Shown here piece by piece: positions 1 to 6,828 of a stretch of 20,422 nucleotides of DNA; positions within the stretch are counted from its first letter, which is position 1; the number at the start of each line of letters is the position of its first letter. A program made the translations under genes and the position numbers. The notes under the pieces are model-generated. The model was not told the origin of the DNA and ran no database searches. It was given only the letters and a program-made list of their open reading frames with translations. This stretch comes from Lachnospiraceae bacterium (GTDB lineage: Bacteria; Bacillota; Clostridia; Lachnospirales; Lachnospiraceae): positions 1 to 20,422 of the forward strand of contig SFDP01000052.1 of NCBI GenBank assembly GCA_004558185.1. The letters are read 5' to 3'.

Positions 1-31
1 TCTGTTGTGATTGATTTGTAGCAAATGACAT
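1..31 (-). CDS. 5' end of an unidentified gene leaving the window (possibly a transposase)
   Basis: Only ten codons are visible, reading MSFATNQSQQ from an ATG at 31-29. A GAGGAG ribosome site (complement of 42-47) lies 10 nt upstream of the ATG, and a good sigma-A promoter (65-94) lies upstream of that, so a real gene start is likely. The N-terminus reminds me of IS1182-type transposases from Lachnospiraceae, but ten residues cannot establish a family. If it is a transposase, the structured region at 110-298 would be part of, or next to, an insertion sequence. Confidence 0.4.
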   Translation of the reverse strand, partial: MSFATNQSQQ

Positions 32-64
32 TTGTTGTACACTCCTCGCTTAAACTCTGTCTCT

Positions 65-94
65 ATTATACTATATTTGAGGTTAATGTGTTAA
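65..94 (-). promoter_or_regulatory. Sigma-A promoter for the gene at the left edge
   Basis: On the minus strand TTAACA (94-89) and TATAAT (70-65) are separated by 18 nt, five of six and six of six matches to the sigma-A consensus. Transcription would start near 58, giving a leader of about 27 nt before the ATG at 31. Confidence 0.55.
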
Positions 95-109
95 GTTTTT
101 AAAGTGCTA

Positions 110-298
110 TAGGTTGTCCATTTGTCGGGCAACTCATAATAATGATGTTAGGGTCAAAAGCCCCTAACTATGATACCTACTATTCGCATATCGTGGTGCT
201 TACGCCCCACTTTTAAGCTCATATTTTGGCGGGTCTCAAGGACATTCCCCCACATTTGAGCAAGCTCATGTGGGTTCAGACCTTTTGACCCTGGTATC
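110..298 (-). ncRNA. Candidate structured RNA with closing stem and pseudoknot
   Basis: A perfect 11-bp helix pairs 150-160 with 282-292. Inside it, 253-278 folds into a long hairpin (CCCACA/TGTGGG arms, then a TGAG/CTCA stem), 193-210 forms a GTGG/CCAC hairpin, and GGTCT near 236 can pair with AGACC near 278. The segments GATACC at 172-177 and GGTATC at 293-298 are complementary and would cross the 11-bp helix, as in a pseudoknot. A further hairpin, GTTGTCC/GGGCAAC, lies around 114-134. Strand is chosen from a minus-strand promoter (302-330) whose start site falls at the base of the structure. I do not recognise the class. It could be a large clostridial RNA such as raiA, or a leader or end structure of a mobile element, and neither is shown. 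Confidence 0.45.
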
Positions 299-301
299 CT
301 T

Positions 302-330
302 TATATAACACAATATCTATAATTGTACAA
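302..330 (-). promoter_or_regulatory. Probable promoter of the structured RNA, with overlapping palindromes
   Basis: On the minus strand TTGTAC (330-325) and TATATA (307-302) are exactly 17 nt apart, placing the start site near 295, at the first bases of the structured element. The -35 box lies in the palindrome TTGTACAA (323-330). A second palindrome, TGTATACA (338-345), sits 15 bp away centre to centre, which could be a repressor or activator site. Confidence 0.4.
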
Positions 331-446
331 CTATAAATGTATACAAAATGTTGTGCCTTCCATTATGAGTAAAAGTGTCCTCCCGCTGAGGATAAAGACT
401 GAATAGAGAAGAGGCAGACAGATATGTGGATTAACGAAGCCGTTCC

Positions 447-475
447 TTGACAAATCGATGATTACGTCATATAAT
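447..475 (+). promoter_or_regulatory. Perfect consensus sigma-A promoter
   Basis: TTGACA (447-452) and TATAAT (470-475) are separated by exactly 17 nt, a full match to the vegetative promoter consensus. Transcription would begin near 482, inside the dispersed repeat at 476-516. The first gene downstream is the zinc-ribbon gene at 722, so the leader would be about 240 nt long. No open frame of note lies in that leader. This probably drives the zinc-ribbon/flagellin pair. Confidence 0.7.
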
Positions 476-516
476 GTAACTATTCAGAGCCATACAAGTA
501 TTCAATGAATAGTTAC
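476..516. repeat. Dispersed repeat, copy 1 (GTAACTATTCAGAGCC family)
   Basis: The element begins GTAACTATTC (476-485) and ends with the inverted copy GAATAGTTAC (507-516), so it can form a hairpin with a 10-bp stem. Its first 16 bases recur exactly at 3903-3918 and with one change at 14978-14993. Copies 1 and 2 stay similar for roughly 20 further bases. It looks like a small intergenic repeat of the REP/MITE kind; I cannot name the family. Confidence 0.6.
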
Positions 517-721
517 CATAAATAAAACATAACATTCTTTGACTAAATTTTAAGAGTCAGGCATACTTTTACCCATACATAGCTTGACAGAATCTGATTA
601 AGCTCCGGAATCTTTCATTTCTAAGGATTTTAGGGCTTTTCATTATTTTATTCCACAGCAGAATGACTGGCGATAAGGGATGAGCATAATCGGAGTTTAG
701 GATAAGATAAAGGAGTTTCAA
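517..721 (+). other. Leader region before the zinc-ribbon gene; possible second promoter
   Basis: I see no gene here. TTGACT (539-544) and CATACT (562-567) are 17 nt apart and could be a second sigma-A promoter. A CGATAA core at 671-676 resembles the -10 of flagellar sigma-28 promoters, but no matching -35 box is found at the right distance. A minus-strand frame covering this stretch is only antisense to the zinc-ribbon gene. Confidence 0.35.
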
Positions 722-1144
722 ATGGGAGAAATCAGAAAATACAGTTGTATATGCGGATATAGCCAGGAGCTGTTTGAAGGCAGCGGTATTCTTTCTTCCA
801 GCTCTGCCGTAATTGAACGGCTTTTTCCAGAAGCATATAAAGAGTTTCAGACTTTGCAGAAATCCGGACAGCTCAGGCATTGGGGGATAGTCCAAAGGCC
901 CAGCCTTTGCCCTGCCTGCCGGGAGCTTTGTACCATGCCGGTTCTGCTCCTTGAAACTACAGCCGAGGGAAAAAAGGAATATCCAAAAGGTCTTTGTCCC
1001 AAATGCAATGAAGCATTGATTCCCCCCGAATACGATGCACCCAAGGAAGACCAAACAGAGCCGGCTGTGTTCCCAAGGACAAGTATCCTTTGCCCCAAAT
1101 GCCACAGGCCTATGAAGCTGCAGTGCATAGGCCATTGGGATTAA
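722..1144 (+). CDS. Small zinc-ribbon protein of unknown function
   Basis: A 140-residue protein I cannot assign to a named family. It carries four Cys-x-x-Cys knuckles: CICG near residue 10, CPAC near 63, CPKC near 92 and CPKC near 123. These would suit two zinc ribbons with a charged, proline-containing linker between them. There is no signal peptide or membrane segment, so it is probably cytoplasmic. An AAAGGAG site lies just upstream of the ATG. The flagellin-protease gene follows after 39 nt with no terminator visible, so the two are probably cotranscribed. The protein could be a regulator, a chaperone-like adaptor or a nucleic-acid binder; nothing in the sequence decides between these. 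A longer antisense frame on the opposite strand is rejected because only this frame has metal-binding motifs and a ribosome site. Confidence 0.8.
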   Translation: MGEIRKYSCICGYSQELFEGSGILSSSSAVIERLFPEAYKEFQTLQKSGQLRHWGIVQRPSLCPACRELCTMPVLLLETTAEGKKEYPKGLCPKCNEALIPPEYDAPKEDQTEPAVFPRTSILCPKCHRPMKLQCIGHWD

Positions 1145-1183
1145 ACTACCGAGTACCTGCAGCCTTTAGCGAGGAAGATTCAG

Positions 1184-3202
1184 ATGAACGTCAGATATAA
1201 CAGCGGAATATCCATGGGACTGCTGACCTATGGCACTCTTAACAGAAAATCCCTTAAAAACCAGGAAAAGCTGTCCTCCGGTTATCGAATCAACCGGGCG
1301 GCTGATGATGCTGCCGGTCTGGCCATCAGTGAACGTATGCGCCGAATGATCAGAGGGCTAAAGCAATCCAGCTACAATGCCCAGGATGGTATCTCGCTTC
1401 TGCAAACGGCAGAGGGTGCCATGAATGAAACCAGCAATATGCTGCAGCGAATGAATGAGCTGATCATTCACGCCTCCAACGGTACTAATTCTCTTCAGGA
1501 AAGGGAATCCATTCAGGAAGAGCTGGCACAGATCATTACCCAGATAGACCAGATTGGCAACGAAACTACCTTCAATTCCCTTAAGCTGTTAGACGGAAGC
1601 CTTTCGACGGCTTCTGCCGGAACAACGACCACCACAACGAATCCCTCCATGCATATTGCCATTAATTATGCCCCAGCAGCAGGCACCTCTTCTTCTACCG
1701 GCCTTACCGGGGCAGCATGGGAGGATGATCTCCTTAAGCAAATTGTTCCCGGCGCTGTAGCAAAAATTTTTTCTGCTTTTCCTGTGTTCAATCAGATAGC
1801 AGCTAACGGCAGCATAAGCAACAGCATTGGACTTAATATTTTTGATAATTCCAATCAAAGCGTTTTAGCCTATGTAAGTCTGCAGTATACGGATGCTGTA
1901 ACCTTCCCTGTTGTACAAGTCGACAAGAACAGTATACAACTGTCACTTGGCGTCAATACAGCCTATCTTGGATTTGATTTTTCCGGGAATCTGGTTCCCA
2001 ACAGTCGGTTACAGTTAGAAGGAACTATTGTCCATGAGATGATGCACGCCTTTATGTTCGATGCTTGCATTAATGGAATGATGGGTGTGGATAAGGATGG
2101 GTATAAAGTCGATGAAAGCAGGTTTCCCACCTGGTTTTATGAGGGAATGGCGCAGACCGTATGGGGTGCCGGAGATAATACAAATGATTTCTTAGCTCGT
2201 GGTCTTGGCCTTACAGAACAATCCTCCCTGCAGGAGATCAAGGCAGCTTTATCCACATTCAAAGGCTCCATCGGAGCCCCGGGCTATGGAAATGATATGG
2301 TTGCACAATATGGGACCGGATATCTGGCCTGTATGTATCTCGGGTATATGGCCGCAGGAAAGCCCACAAATTATACTCCGGCAGACATTGCACGTGGATT
2401 AAATGATGTACTCACGAAGATTATCGATGGATATTCAATGGATAAAGTGCTTAACGAAGTATCCAACGGCCAATTCACCTCTAATATGAATTATCAGGAG
2501 AATTTTGCCAAAACCGATGAGATTATAAACTTTATTCAGGGACTATTGATAAAGATCGGTTCCACTGGCAACGGAAGTGTCCTCACTTCTTCTTTCAGTG
2601 ATTTTGATTTGATCGAAGATCAGGACTTTGCTGCAAACTATTATCAAATCGATACACAAAATCAATCTGTTGTTTCTTCTGCCAATGCCAATCGTGATTG
2701 GGGAACAGGAATGCGGACTCAGGATGGTGCCAACTATACCGGTTCCGCCAATCCTCCTGTGAATCCCAATCCTGGCGGTGGTGGCTCCGGGAATATCCCC
2801 TCAAAGACCGGTGGGCTTAACCTTTTTGTTGGTGTTGACAGTTCCTCCGACATCCTGATCAGTATCGATGATGTTCGTGCTGCCGCATTAGGCATCCAGG
2901 ATATTTCCGTAACCACTGAGGAAGGTTGTCAGAAATCCCTTGAGGCGGTGAAAAATGCCATCATCAAATTATCTGCTGTAAGAAGCTCTGCCGGGGCTGC
3001 AACGAATCGCCTGGAGCATACCATTAATAATCTTGAAAATATTGTGGAAAATACGCAAGCTGCTGAAAGCCGTATTCGGGATATGGATATGGCTTCGGGG
3101 ATGGTTACCCAGTCGGTTCATAATATTCTGGCCAATTCAACTGCGGCAATAATCAGTCAATCATTAAAAATGCAGGAAAACATTCTCGCCCTTTTACAAT
3201 AG
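1184..3202 (+). CDS. Flagellin with inserted metalloprotease domain (flagellinolysin type)
   Basis: The ends are flagellin. Residues 1 to about 140 form the D0/D1 helices, with the family motifs LSSGYRINRAADDAAGLAIS and a helix starting NAQDGISLLQTAEGAM. The last 100 or so residues form the C-terminal D1/D0 helices, ending ILANSTAAIISQSLKMQEN. In place of the variable surface domain there is a zinc peptidase: a Thr-rich linker near 145, HEMMH at 284-288 (two zinc ligands plus the catalytic Glu), and FYEGMAQ with Glu320 as the likely third ligand, as in gluzincins. A Pro/Gly-rich linker near 525-550 leads back into flagellin. At 672 residues it is far longer than ordinary flagellins. It matches the known flagellinolysins, which polymerise into flagella and cleave proteins at the filament surface. 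Export is by the flagellar type III apparatus, so no signal peptide is expected. GAGGAAG at 1171 supports the ATG. No other flagellar gene is nearby. Confidence 0.93.
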   Translation: MNVRYNSGISMGLLTYGTLNRKSLKNQEKLSSGYRINRAADDAAGLAISERMRRMIRGLKQSSYNAQDGISLLQTAEGAMNETSNMLQRMNELIIHASNGTNSLQERESIQEELAQIITQIDQIGNETTFNSLKLLDGSLSTASAGTTTTTTNPSMHIAINYAPAAGTSSSTGLTGAAWEDDLLKQIVPGAVAKIFSAFPVFNQIAANGSISNSIGLNIFDNSNQSVLAYVSLQYTDAVTFPVVQVDKNSIQLSLGVNTAYLGFDFSGNLVPNSRLQLEGTIVHEMMHAFMFDACINGMMGVDKDGYKVDESRFPTWFYEGMAQTVWGAGDNTNDFLARGLGLTEQSSLQEIKAALSTFKGSIGAPGYGNDMVAQYGTGYLACMYLGYMAAGKPTNYTPADIARGLNDVLTKIIDGYSMDKVLNEVSNGQFTSNMNYQENFAKTDEIINFIQGLLIKIGSTGNGSVLTSSFSDFDLIEDQDFAANYYQIDTQNQSVVSSANANRDWGTGMRTQDGANYTGSANPPVNPNPGGGGSGNIPSKTGGLNLFVGVDSSSDILISIDDVRAAALGIQDISVTTEEGCQKSLEAVKNAIIKLSAVRSSAGAATNRLEHTINNLENIVENTQAAESRIRDMDMASGMVTQSVHNILANSTAAIISQSLKMQENILALLQ

Positions 3203-3226
3203 GGTGGGGTATGTAAAAAGCAGATT

Positions 3227-3273
3227 CGCCCCAACGTATACGTTCATTCAAAAGTATACGTTGGAGCGTTTTT
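3227..3273 (+). terminator. Intrinsic terminator after the flagellin gene
   Basis: A 15-bp stem pairs CGCCCCAACGTATAC (3227-3241) with GTATACGTTGGAGCG (3254-3268), with one G-T wobble and a 12-nt loop, followed directly by TTTTT. It ends the zinc-ribbon/flagellin transcript 25 nt after the flagellin stop codon. Confidence 0.88.
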
Positions 3274-3303
3274 CATAGAAAGTATCTTAAGAGGAAATCC
3301 TTT

Positions 3304-3906
3304 TTGAAAAAAATATTACATCTTAAAACCTGTTTCCTTTTGTTATTTCTTGCTGTCCTGCTTTACCTTGCTGCTGCAGCCGTTATGATCTGCCGCTATG
3401 GACAGAAAGACGATAAAGAAAAGTCCGATATTGCCATCATTCTTGGTGCTGCCACCTGGGAAAACGAAGTGTCTCCTGTATTTCGTGAACGAATTAATCA
3501 CGGAATACAGCTATATAGGGAAGGCTACGTGGACAAAATTCTGCTGACCGGCGGAAAAGCCAAAGACAATGCCCATTCCGATGCTTATGTCGCCATGCAG
3601 TATGTTCTTCTTCAGGGCATCCCCAGGGAAGATATTCTGCTGGAGGAGGAATCCACCATCACCCGGGAAAATCTGGATAATGCCATAGCCATCATGGAAA
3701 AGGCAGGCTTTCATAGCGCCATCATCGTCAGTGATCCTCTGCACATGAAAAGAGCCATGCTGATGGTGAAAGAACAGACGATGACTTTTCACTCCTCCCC
3801 TACCCCCACCACCATGTATAGAAGCCTTAAAACACAGCTTCCTTTCCTGGTCAGAGAGGTAGTCTTATATACAGGATATCAATTGTATTATTTTCTTTTG
3901 GGGTAA
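3304..3906 (+). CDS. DUF218 / YdcF-like membrane-anchored protein
   Basis: A 200-residue protein of the DUF218 family (ElyC/SanA/YdcF group). Some members act in envelope integrity or cell-wall precursor metabolism, but the biochemical activity is generally unknown. Residues 7-29 form a single N-terminal membrane anchor, and the rest should lie outside the membrane. Family motifs are visible: IILGAATW at 46-52, the LLTGG turn at 80-84, the acidic STITRENLDNA stretch at 117-127 and VSDPLHMKRA at 142-151. The start is TTG with GAGGA at 3291, 8 nt upstream; no better ATG exists. The gene follows the flagellin terminator, so it needs its own promoter, which I do not see clearly. Its TAA stop lies inside a copy of the dispersed repeat. 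It converges with the hydrolase gene of the next operon. Confidence 0.85.
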   Translation: MKKILHLKTCFLLLFLAVLLYLAAAAVMICRYGQKDDKEKSDIAIILGAATWENEVSPVFRERINHGIQLYREGYVDKILLTGGKAKDNAHSDAYVAMQYVLLQGIPREDILLEEESTITRENLDNAIAIMEKAGFHSAIIVSDPLHMKRAMLMVKEQTMTFHSSPTPTTMYRSLKTQLPFLVREVVLYTGYQLYYFLLG

Positions 3907-3939
3907 CTATTCAGAGCCGTGCAAATGTTCAAAGAAATG
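3903..3939. repeat. Dispersed repeat, copy 2
   Basis: The first 16 bases (3903-3918) are identical to those of copy 1 at 476-491, and similarity continues for about 20 more bases. The copy overlaps the stop codon of the DUF218 gene, suggesting insertion at the 3' end of that gene. The inverted end seen in copy 1 is not preserved here. Confidence 0.55.
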
Positions 3940-3977
3940 AAACCGTTGTACTAGCCTTTAACATTTATATGGTGAAT

Positions 3978-4003
3978 GGGGTTCTCACTCCCCTTTCTGT
4001 TTT
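3978..4003 (+). terminator. Weak possible terminator between convergent genes
   Basis: GGGG (3978-3981) and CCCC (3990-3993) enclose an 8-nt loop and are followed by TTTCTGTTTT. The stem is only 4 bp, so the call rests mainly on its position after the DUF218 gene and on the T-rich tail. Confidence 0.28.
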
Positions 4004-4019
4004 GAATGGCAAGGCGGAT

Positions 4020-5222
4020 CTAAACCACAGCCTCCTTCTCTGCCTTTTTGGCATTTCGTATATTCTCTCTGGACAGTTGCAGAAGACTTTTGACCAGCTT
4101 GTTTGCCATTTTCTTACTATCCTCATCCAGATTCTTCATTGCCTCCCAAAGGTCATGCATGGTCTTTCCAGGAGCCGAGGTTACCTCCAGTAAATCCTTG
4201 ATATTGGCAGATTTAGCAATTTCATACCAAATTTCTGCAAAACCATGAAGCTCCTCCTCGCTCAGGCTCATCAGCCATTGATTAATGGTTTCGTTAAAAA
4301 TCTTGCTTCCTTTTGCCACATCCTCCATCTCTTTGAAATGATTCTCTTCTACATACCAGTTATAAGGATTATGCTGCATAAAGCCTACACTGGCACATTC
4401 TACCACCCGATATGGCTCCTGACTCTGCAAAAGCATGCCCACCACGCAGGAATGAGGCAGAAATTTATGGATTCTGTTTCTGATTTTGTTAAAATCAACA
4501 CTGGCAAGAATCTCCGGCCGAAAGCCCGGTCCGTCAAAGCTGTATACACTCTCAATCCTAGCCTGGATTTCCTCCTCCACATTCATGGAGGCGTAAACTG
4601 CAAAATTTCCGCCCTTAGAATGCCCGGCTACCATGAAGCTGCCTTCAATTTCCCTGCCTACCTGTTTTAAATACATGGCACTCAGCTCCTGTCCTGTGAC
4701 CGGTTCTGAGAAACACATATTAAAATCTTCCTTCCAGCCTACCAAAGACTCATCTGTACCTCTGAACACAATGATCGTGGGGCCTTTTTCCAAAAAAATC
4801 GTAATGGCCGAAAACTGTGTTTCTGCAACTACACTGACTATATTAGAATAATAGTGCATCTGCATATCGCAGAAGCGCACACTGCGCAGCATAGCTGTAA
4901 GCAACGCCCTATTATCCTTTTCATAACGTTTGTCAATAAATACCTTTTCTTCATCCATCAGTGCTGCCATATGGCACAATCGCAATGGCTCGACTCTGTT
5001 TCTGTCCTCATGATGCGGAACCAGTCCATCCAGCTTCATATAAATAAACTGTGACAATACCAGCGCATCCACCTCATTAAAGGGCATCTTCCCAAAATCC
5101 AAATCTTTATAGCGTTCCACATAAGAAATAATATTTTCCACTGCTTCCTTCAACTCTTCTTCCTCCGCTGGTACACGAAAACTCTTATACAGGCTTTCAA
5201 TATCTGGCCTCCAAGTGCTCAA
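4020..5222 (-). CDS. DUF2974 (Mbeg1-like) alpha/beta hydrolase
   Basis: A 400-residue protein with the hallmarks of the DUF2974/Mbeg1-like group, lipase-type alpha/beta hydrolases common in Firmicutes. PFNEVDALVLSQ near residue 47 is the family's N-terminal signature. VFRGTDESLVGWKEDF near 152 resembles the oxyanion region of class 3 lipases. GHSKGG at 200-205 is the nucleophile elbow (Ser202), and FDGPGF follows at 229-234. No signal peptide is present, so it is probably cytoplasmic; the substrate is unknown. It is the last gene of a four-gene operon. The longest frame begins at a TTG at 5222, overlapping the upstream gene by 26 nt but without a ribosome site. A strong GGAGG instead sits 6 nt before an in-frame ATT (5200-5198) that overlaps the upstream TGA, so the true start is unsettled; the choice changes only the first seven residues. 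Confidence 0.85.
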   Translation of the reverse strand: MSTWRPDIESLYKSFRVPAEEEELKEAVENIISYVERYKDLDFGKMPFNEVDALVLSQFIYMKLDGLVPHHEDRNRVEPLRLCHMAALMDEEKVFIDKRYEKDNRALLTAMLRSVRFCDMQMHYYSNIVSVVAETQFSAITIFLEKGPTIIVFRGTDESLVGWKEDFNMCFSEPVTGQELSAMYLKQVGREIEGSFMVAGHSKGGNFAVYASMNVEEEIQARIESVYSFDGPGFRPEILASVDFNKIRNRIHKFLPHSCVVGMLLQSQEPYRVVECASVGFMQHNPYNWYVEENHFKEMEDVAKGSKIFNETINQWLMSLSEEELHGFAEIWYEIAKSANIKDLLEVTSAPGKTMHDLWEAMKNLDEDSKKMANKLVKSLLQLSRENIRNAKKAEKEAVV

Positions 5223-6219
5223 TGTTTTTAATCAATACGGATATGGTTCCATCCTCATTAGTAATAAACTCCACACTGCCTGTATCCCGGTACTGCTCCA
5301 TGGGTATTTTGATTTCGATTCCCGTATTGGTCAGCAAATGCTGTTTCTGATACTTTCTGGTAGTAGCTTCACTTTGAGGAATGATCTCTTCTCTGACCAT
5401 GTCGTATTTTTCGATTTGCTCCTGAAAAGCATTCCGCAAGTCTGCCTGTTCCTCAAACACCCGGTCTGCCAGCTCTTCCACAACGAATCCGCCCTTACTT
5501 GCCAGTTCCTCCTGGATTATGGCCTTAGCCTGCATCTGGGCTTCATAAGCTTTCCACTCCTCCAGCCCCTCACGCTGAACCTTATCAATAGCCTTTGTCA
5601 CAATATTTAACTTCGTCTTGTGAGAAAGCTGACTGGAACACTTTAAAAATAAATACGAGAAATAATTTGTTTTTTCTCCATTTACCTCATATTTTTTCTC
5701 CACCACCCACAGTTTTAGGCTATGTAAGTCAATAATAGCTGCCTCCGTCAGCCGCTGAGACTGGCCGGGCAGAACCGCCTTATAGGAGATAATATCATTC
5801 ACATTTCCTTCCTCACTAGATAGGGTTCTATGGGTATAGCCGGACTTAAAATTCATTTTCAGCAAGGCCAGATATTCTTCCTGCCCACAGCTAAAATGAA
5901 CTACCAGCAAATCTGCTGCGGGAATATCAATATTACTGTTCATCAGTGTATAAAGTTGGGAAGCAATCTCCTGACTGAGCGGAATAAATCTCTCTCCGAT
6001 TCCTTCTGACAGAAGCTGGTAAATTTCCGATTCCTTCTGATAGAATTCACATTCCTTTGCCTCATCTCCTCCGCCGATTCTCCCGATATGCTCCCGCACA
6101 AAGTCACCAAAGTCTGAACCATATTCCAGTAAAGTGTCTGACAACACCGGCATTCCCACAGTGGAGTCCAGAATATGAACGATCATTTGTACAATTCTTA
6201 TCTCTTCTTTTACAATCAT
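5197..6219 (-). CDS. Nucleoid-associated protein, NdpA/YejK family
   Basis: A 340-residue protein matching the 37-kDa nucleoid-associated (NdpA/YejK, PF04245) family in length and layout. Recognisable features are the N-terminal VHILDSTVGMPVLSD segment (about residues 14-28), a central LVVHFSCGQEEYLALLKMNF strand region near 105-124, and the C-terminal stretch near 308-335 around the SVEFITNEDGTISV segment. Family members bind the nucleoid; their role in Firmicutes is poorly defined and some occur near defence or plasmid genes. Its ATG overlaps the kinase stop as ATGA (6219-6216), with GAGG just upstream, so the two are translationally coupled. Its 3' end in turn overlaps the hydrolase gene. 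There are no transmembrane segments. Confidence 0.85.
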   Translation of the reverse strand: MIVKEEIRIVQMIVHILDSTVGMPVLSDTLLEYGSDFGDFVREHIGRIGGGDEAKECEFYQKESEIYQLLSEGIGERFIPLSQEIASQLYTLMNSNIDIPAADLLVVHFSCGQEEYLALLKMNFKSGYTHRTLSSEEGNVNDIISYKAVLPGQSQRLTEAAIIDLHSLKLWVVEKKYEVNGEKTNYFSYLFLKCSSQLSHKTKLNIVTKAIDKVQREGLEEWKAYEAQMQAKAIIQEELASKGGFVVEELADRVFEEQADLRNAFQEQIEKYDMVREEIIPQSEATTRKYQKQHLLTNTGIEIKIPMEQYRDTGSVEFITNEDGTISVLIKNIEHLEARY

Positions 6220-6806
6220 TTGTCCTCAATTAATCCTCTGATTTTTAAATATGCGATAATCACCTCTACAGAGCCTTCAATTCCTGTCTTACTGCTATTA
6301 ATCAATAAATCTTTATTCTCTCTCGTTCCCCACTCACAGTCTGTATAATATTGATAATAGGAACGGCGGATTTTTTCCGTCTGCTTCATCAGCTTCCTGG
6401 CCTTTACCTCATCCAGATTATTCCGCTCCCTTATTCTCACTATACGATCCTCCTCATCGGCATAAATAAAAATATGAACCGTATTGGCAAAATCCTTAAG
6501 CACGATATCGGAGCATCTTCCCACGATTACACAGGACTCTTCCCTGGCCTTTTTCAGCATAATATTAGACTGCAAATGGAAGAGCTCCTCACTCATGGTT
6601 TCTATTCTATAGGGGAAATGATGCCGCTCCAATCGTTCATCCCTCTCTGACAGACTATCCTCACTTACGCCGCTTTGCTCGGATACCAGTCCCAGCAGAT
6701 TTCTGTCATAAAAGGAAAATCCTAATTTTTCGGCCAGCTTTTCTCCTATCTCTCTTCCTCCGCTGCCATATTCCCTTCCTATTGTTACAATACATTTTTT
6801 TGCCAT
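6216..6806 (-). CDS. Cytidylate kinase-like family protein
   Basis: A 196-residue P-loop kinase of the cytidylate-kinase-like family (Cytidylate_kin2). The nucleotide-binding loop is GREYGSGGREIG (residues 10-21). SFYDRNLL follows near 31, a long variable helix near 45-70, then CVIVGRCSDIVLKD near 91-104 and the Arg-rich lid around residue 125 (VRIRERNN). Canonical CMP kinase (Cmk) is longer and has a distinct NMP-binding insert, so this is a paralogue whose phosphoacceptor is unknown. An AAGGAG site is 8-9 nt upstream of the ATG. It is the second gene of the operon, 22 nt after the MORN protein gene and overlapping the NdpA gene by 4 nt. Confidence 0.87.
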   Translation of the reverse strand: MAKKCIVTIGREYGSGGREIGEKLAEKLGFSFYDRNLLGLVSEQSGVSEDSLSERDERLERHHFPYRIETMSEELFHLQSNIMLKKAREESCVIVGRCSDIVLKDFANTVHIFIYADEEDRIVRIRERNNLDEVKARKLMKQTEKIRRSYYQYYTDCEWGTRENKDLLINSSKTGIEGSVEVIIAYLKIRGLIEDK

Positions 6807-6828
6807 AGTCTTCTCCTTCCGCTCCTTA

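Noticed and set aside
671..676. CGATAA core as a sigma-28 promoter for the flagellin
   Set aside because: The upstream bases at 14-16 nt spacing do not resemble TAAA, and a six-base match in this much sequence is easily chance.
569..1135. 188-codon minus-strand frame antisense to the zinc-ribbon gene
   Set aside because: It has no ribosome site or recognisable motif, and the opposite strand carries four CxxC motifs with a good ribosome site.
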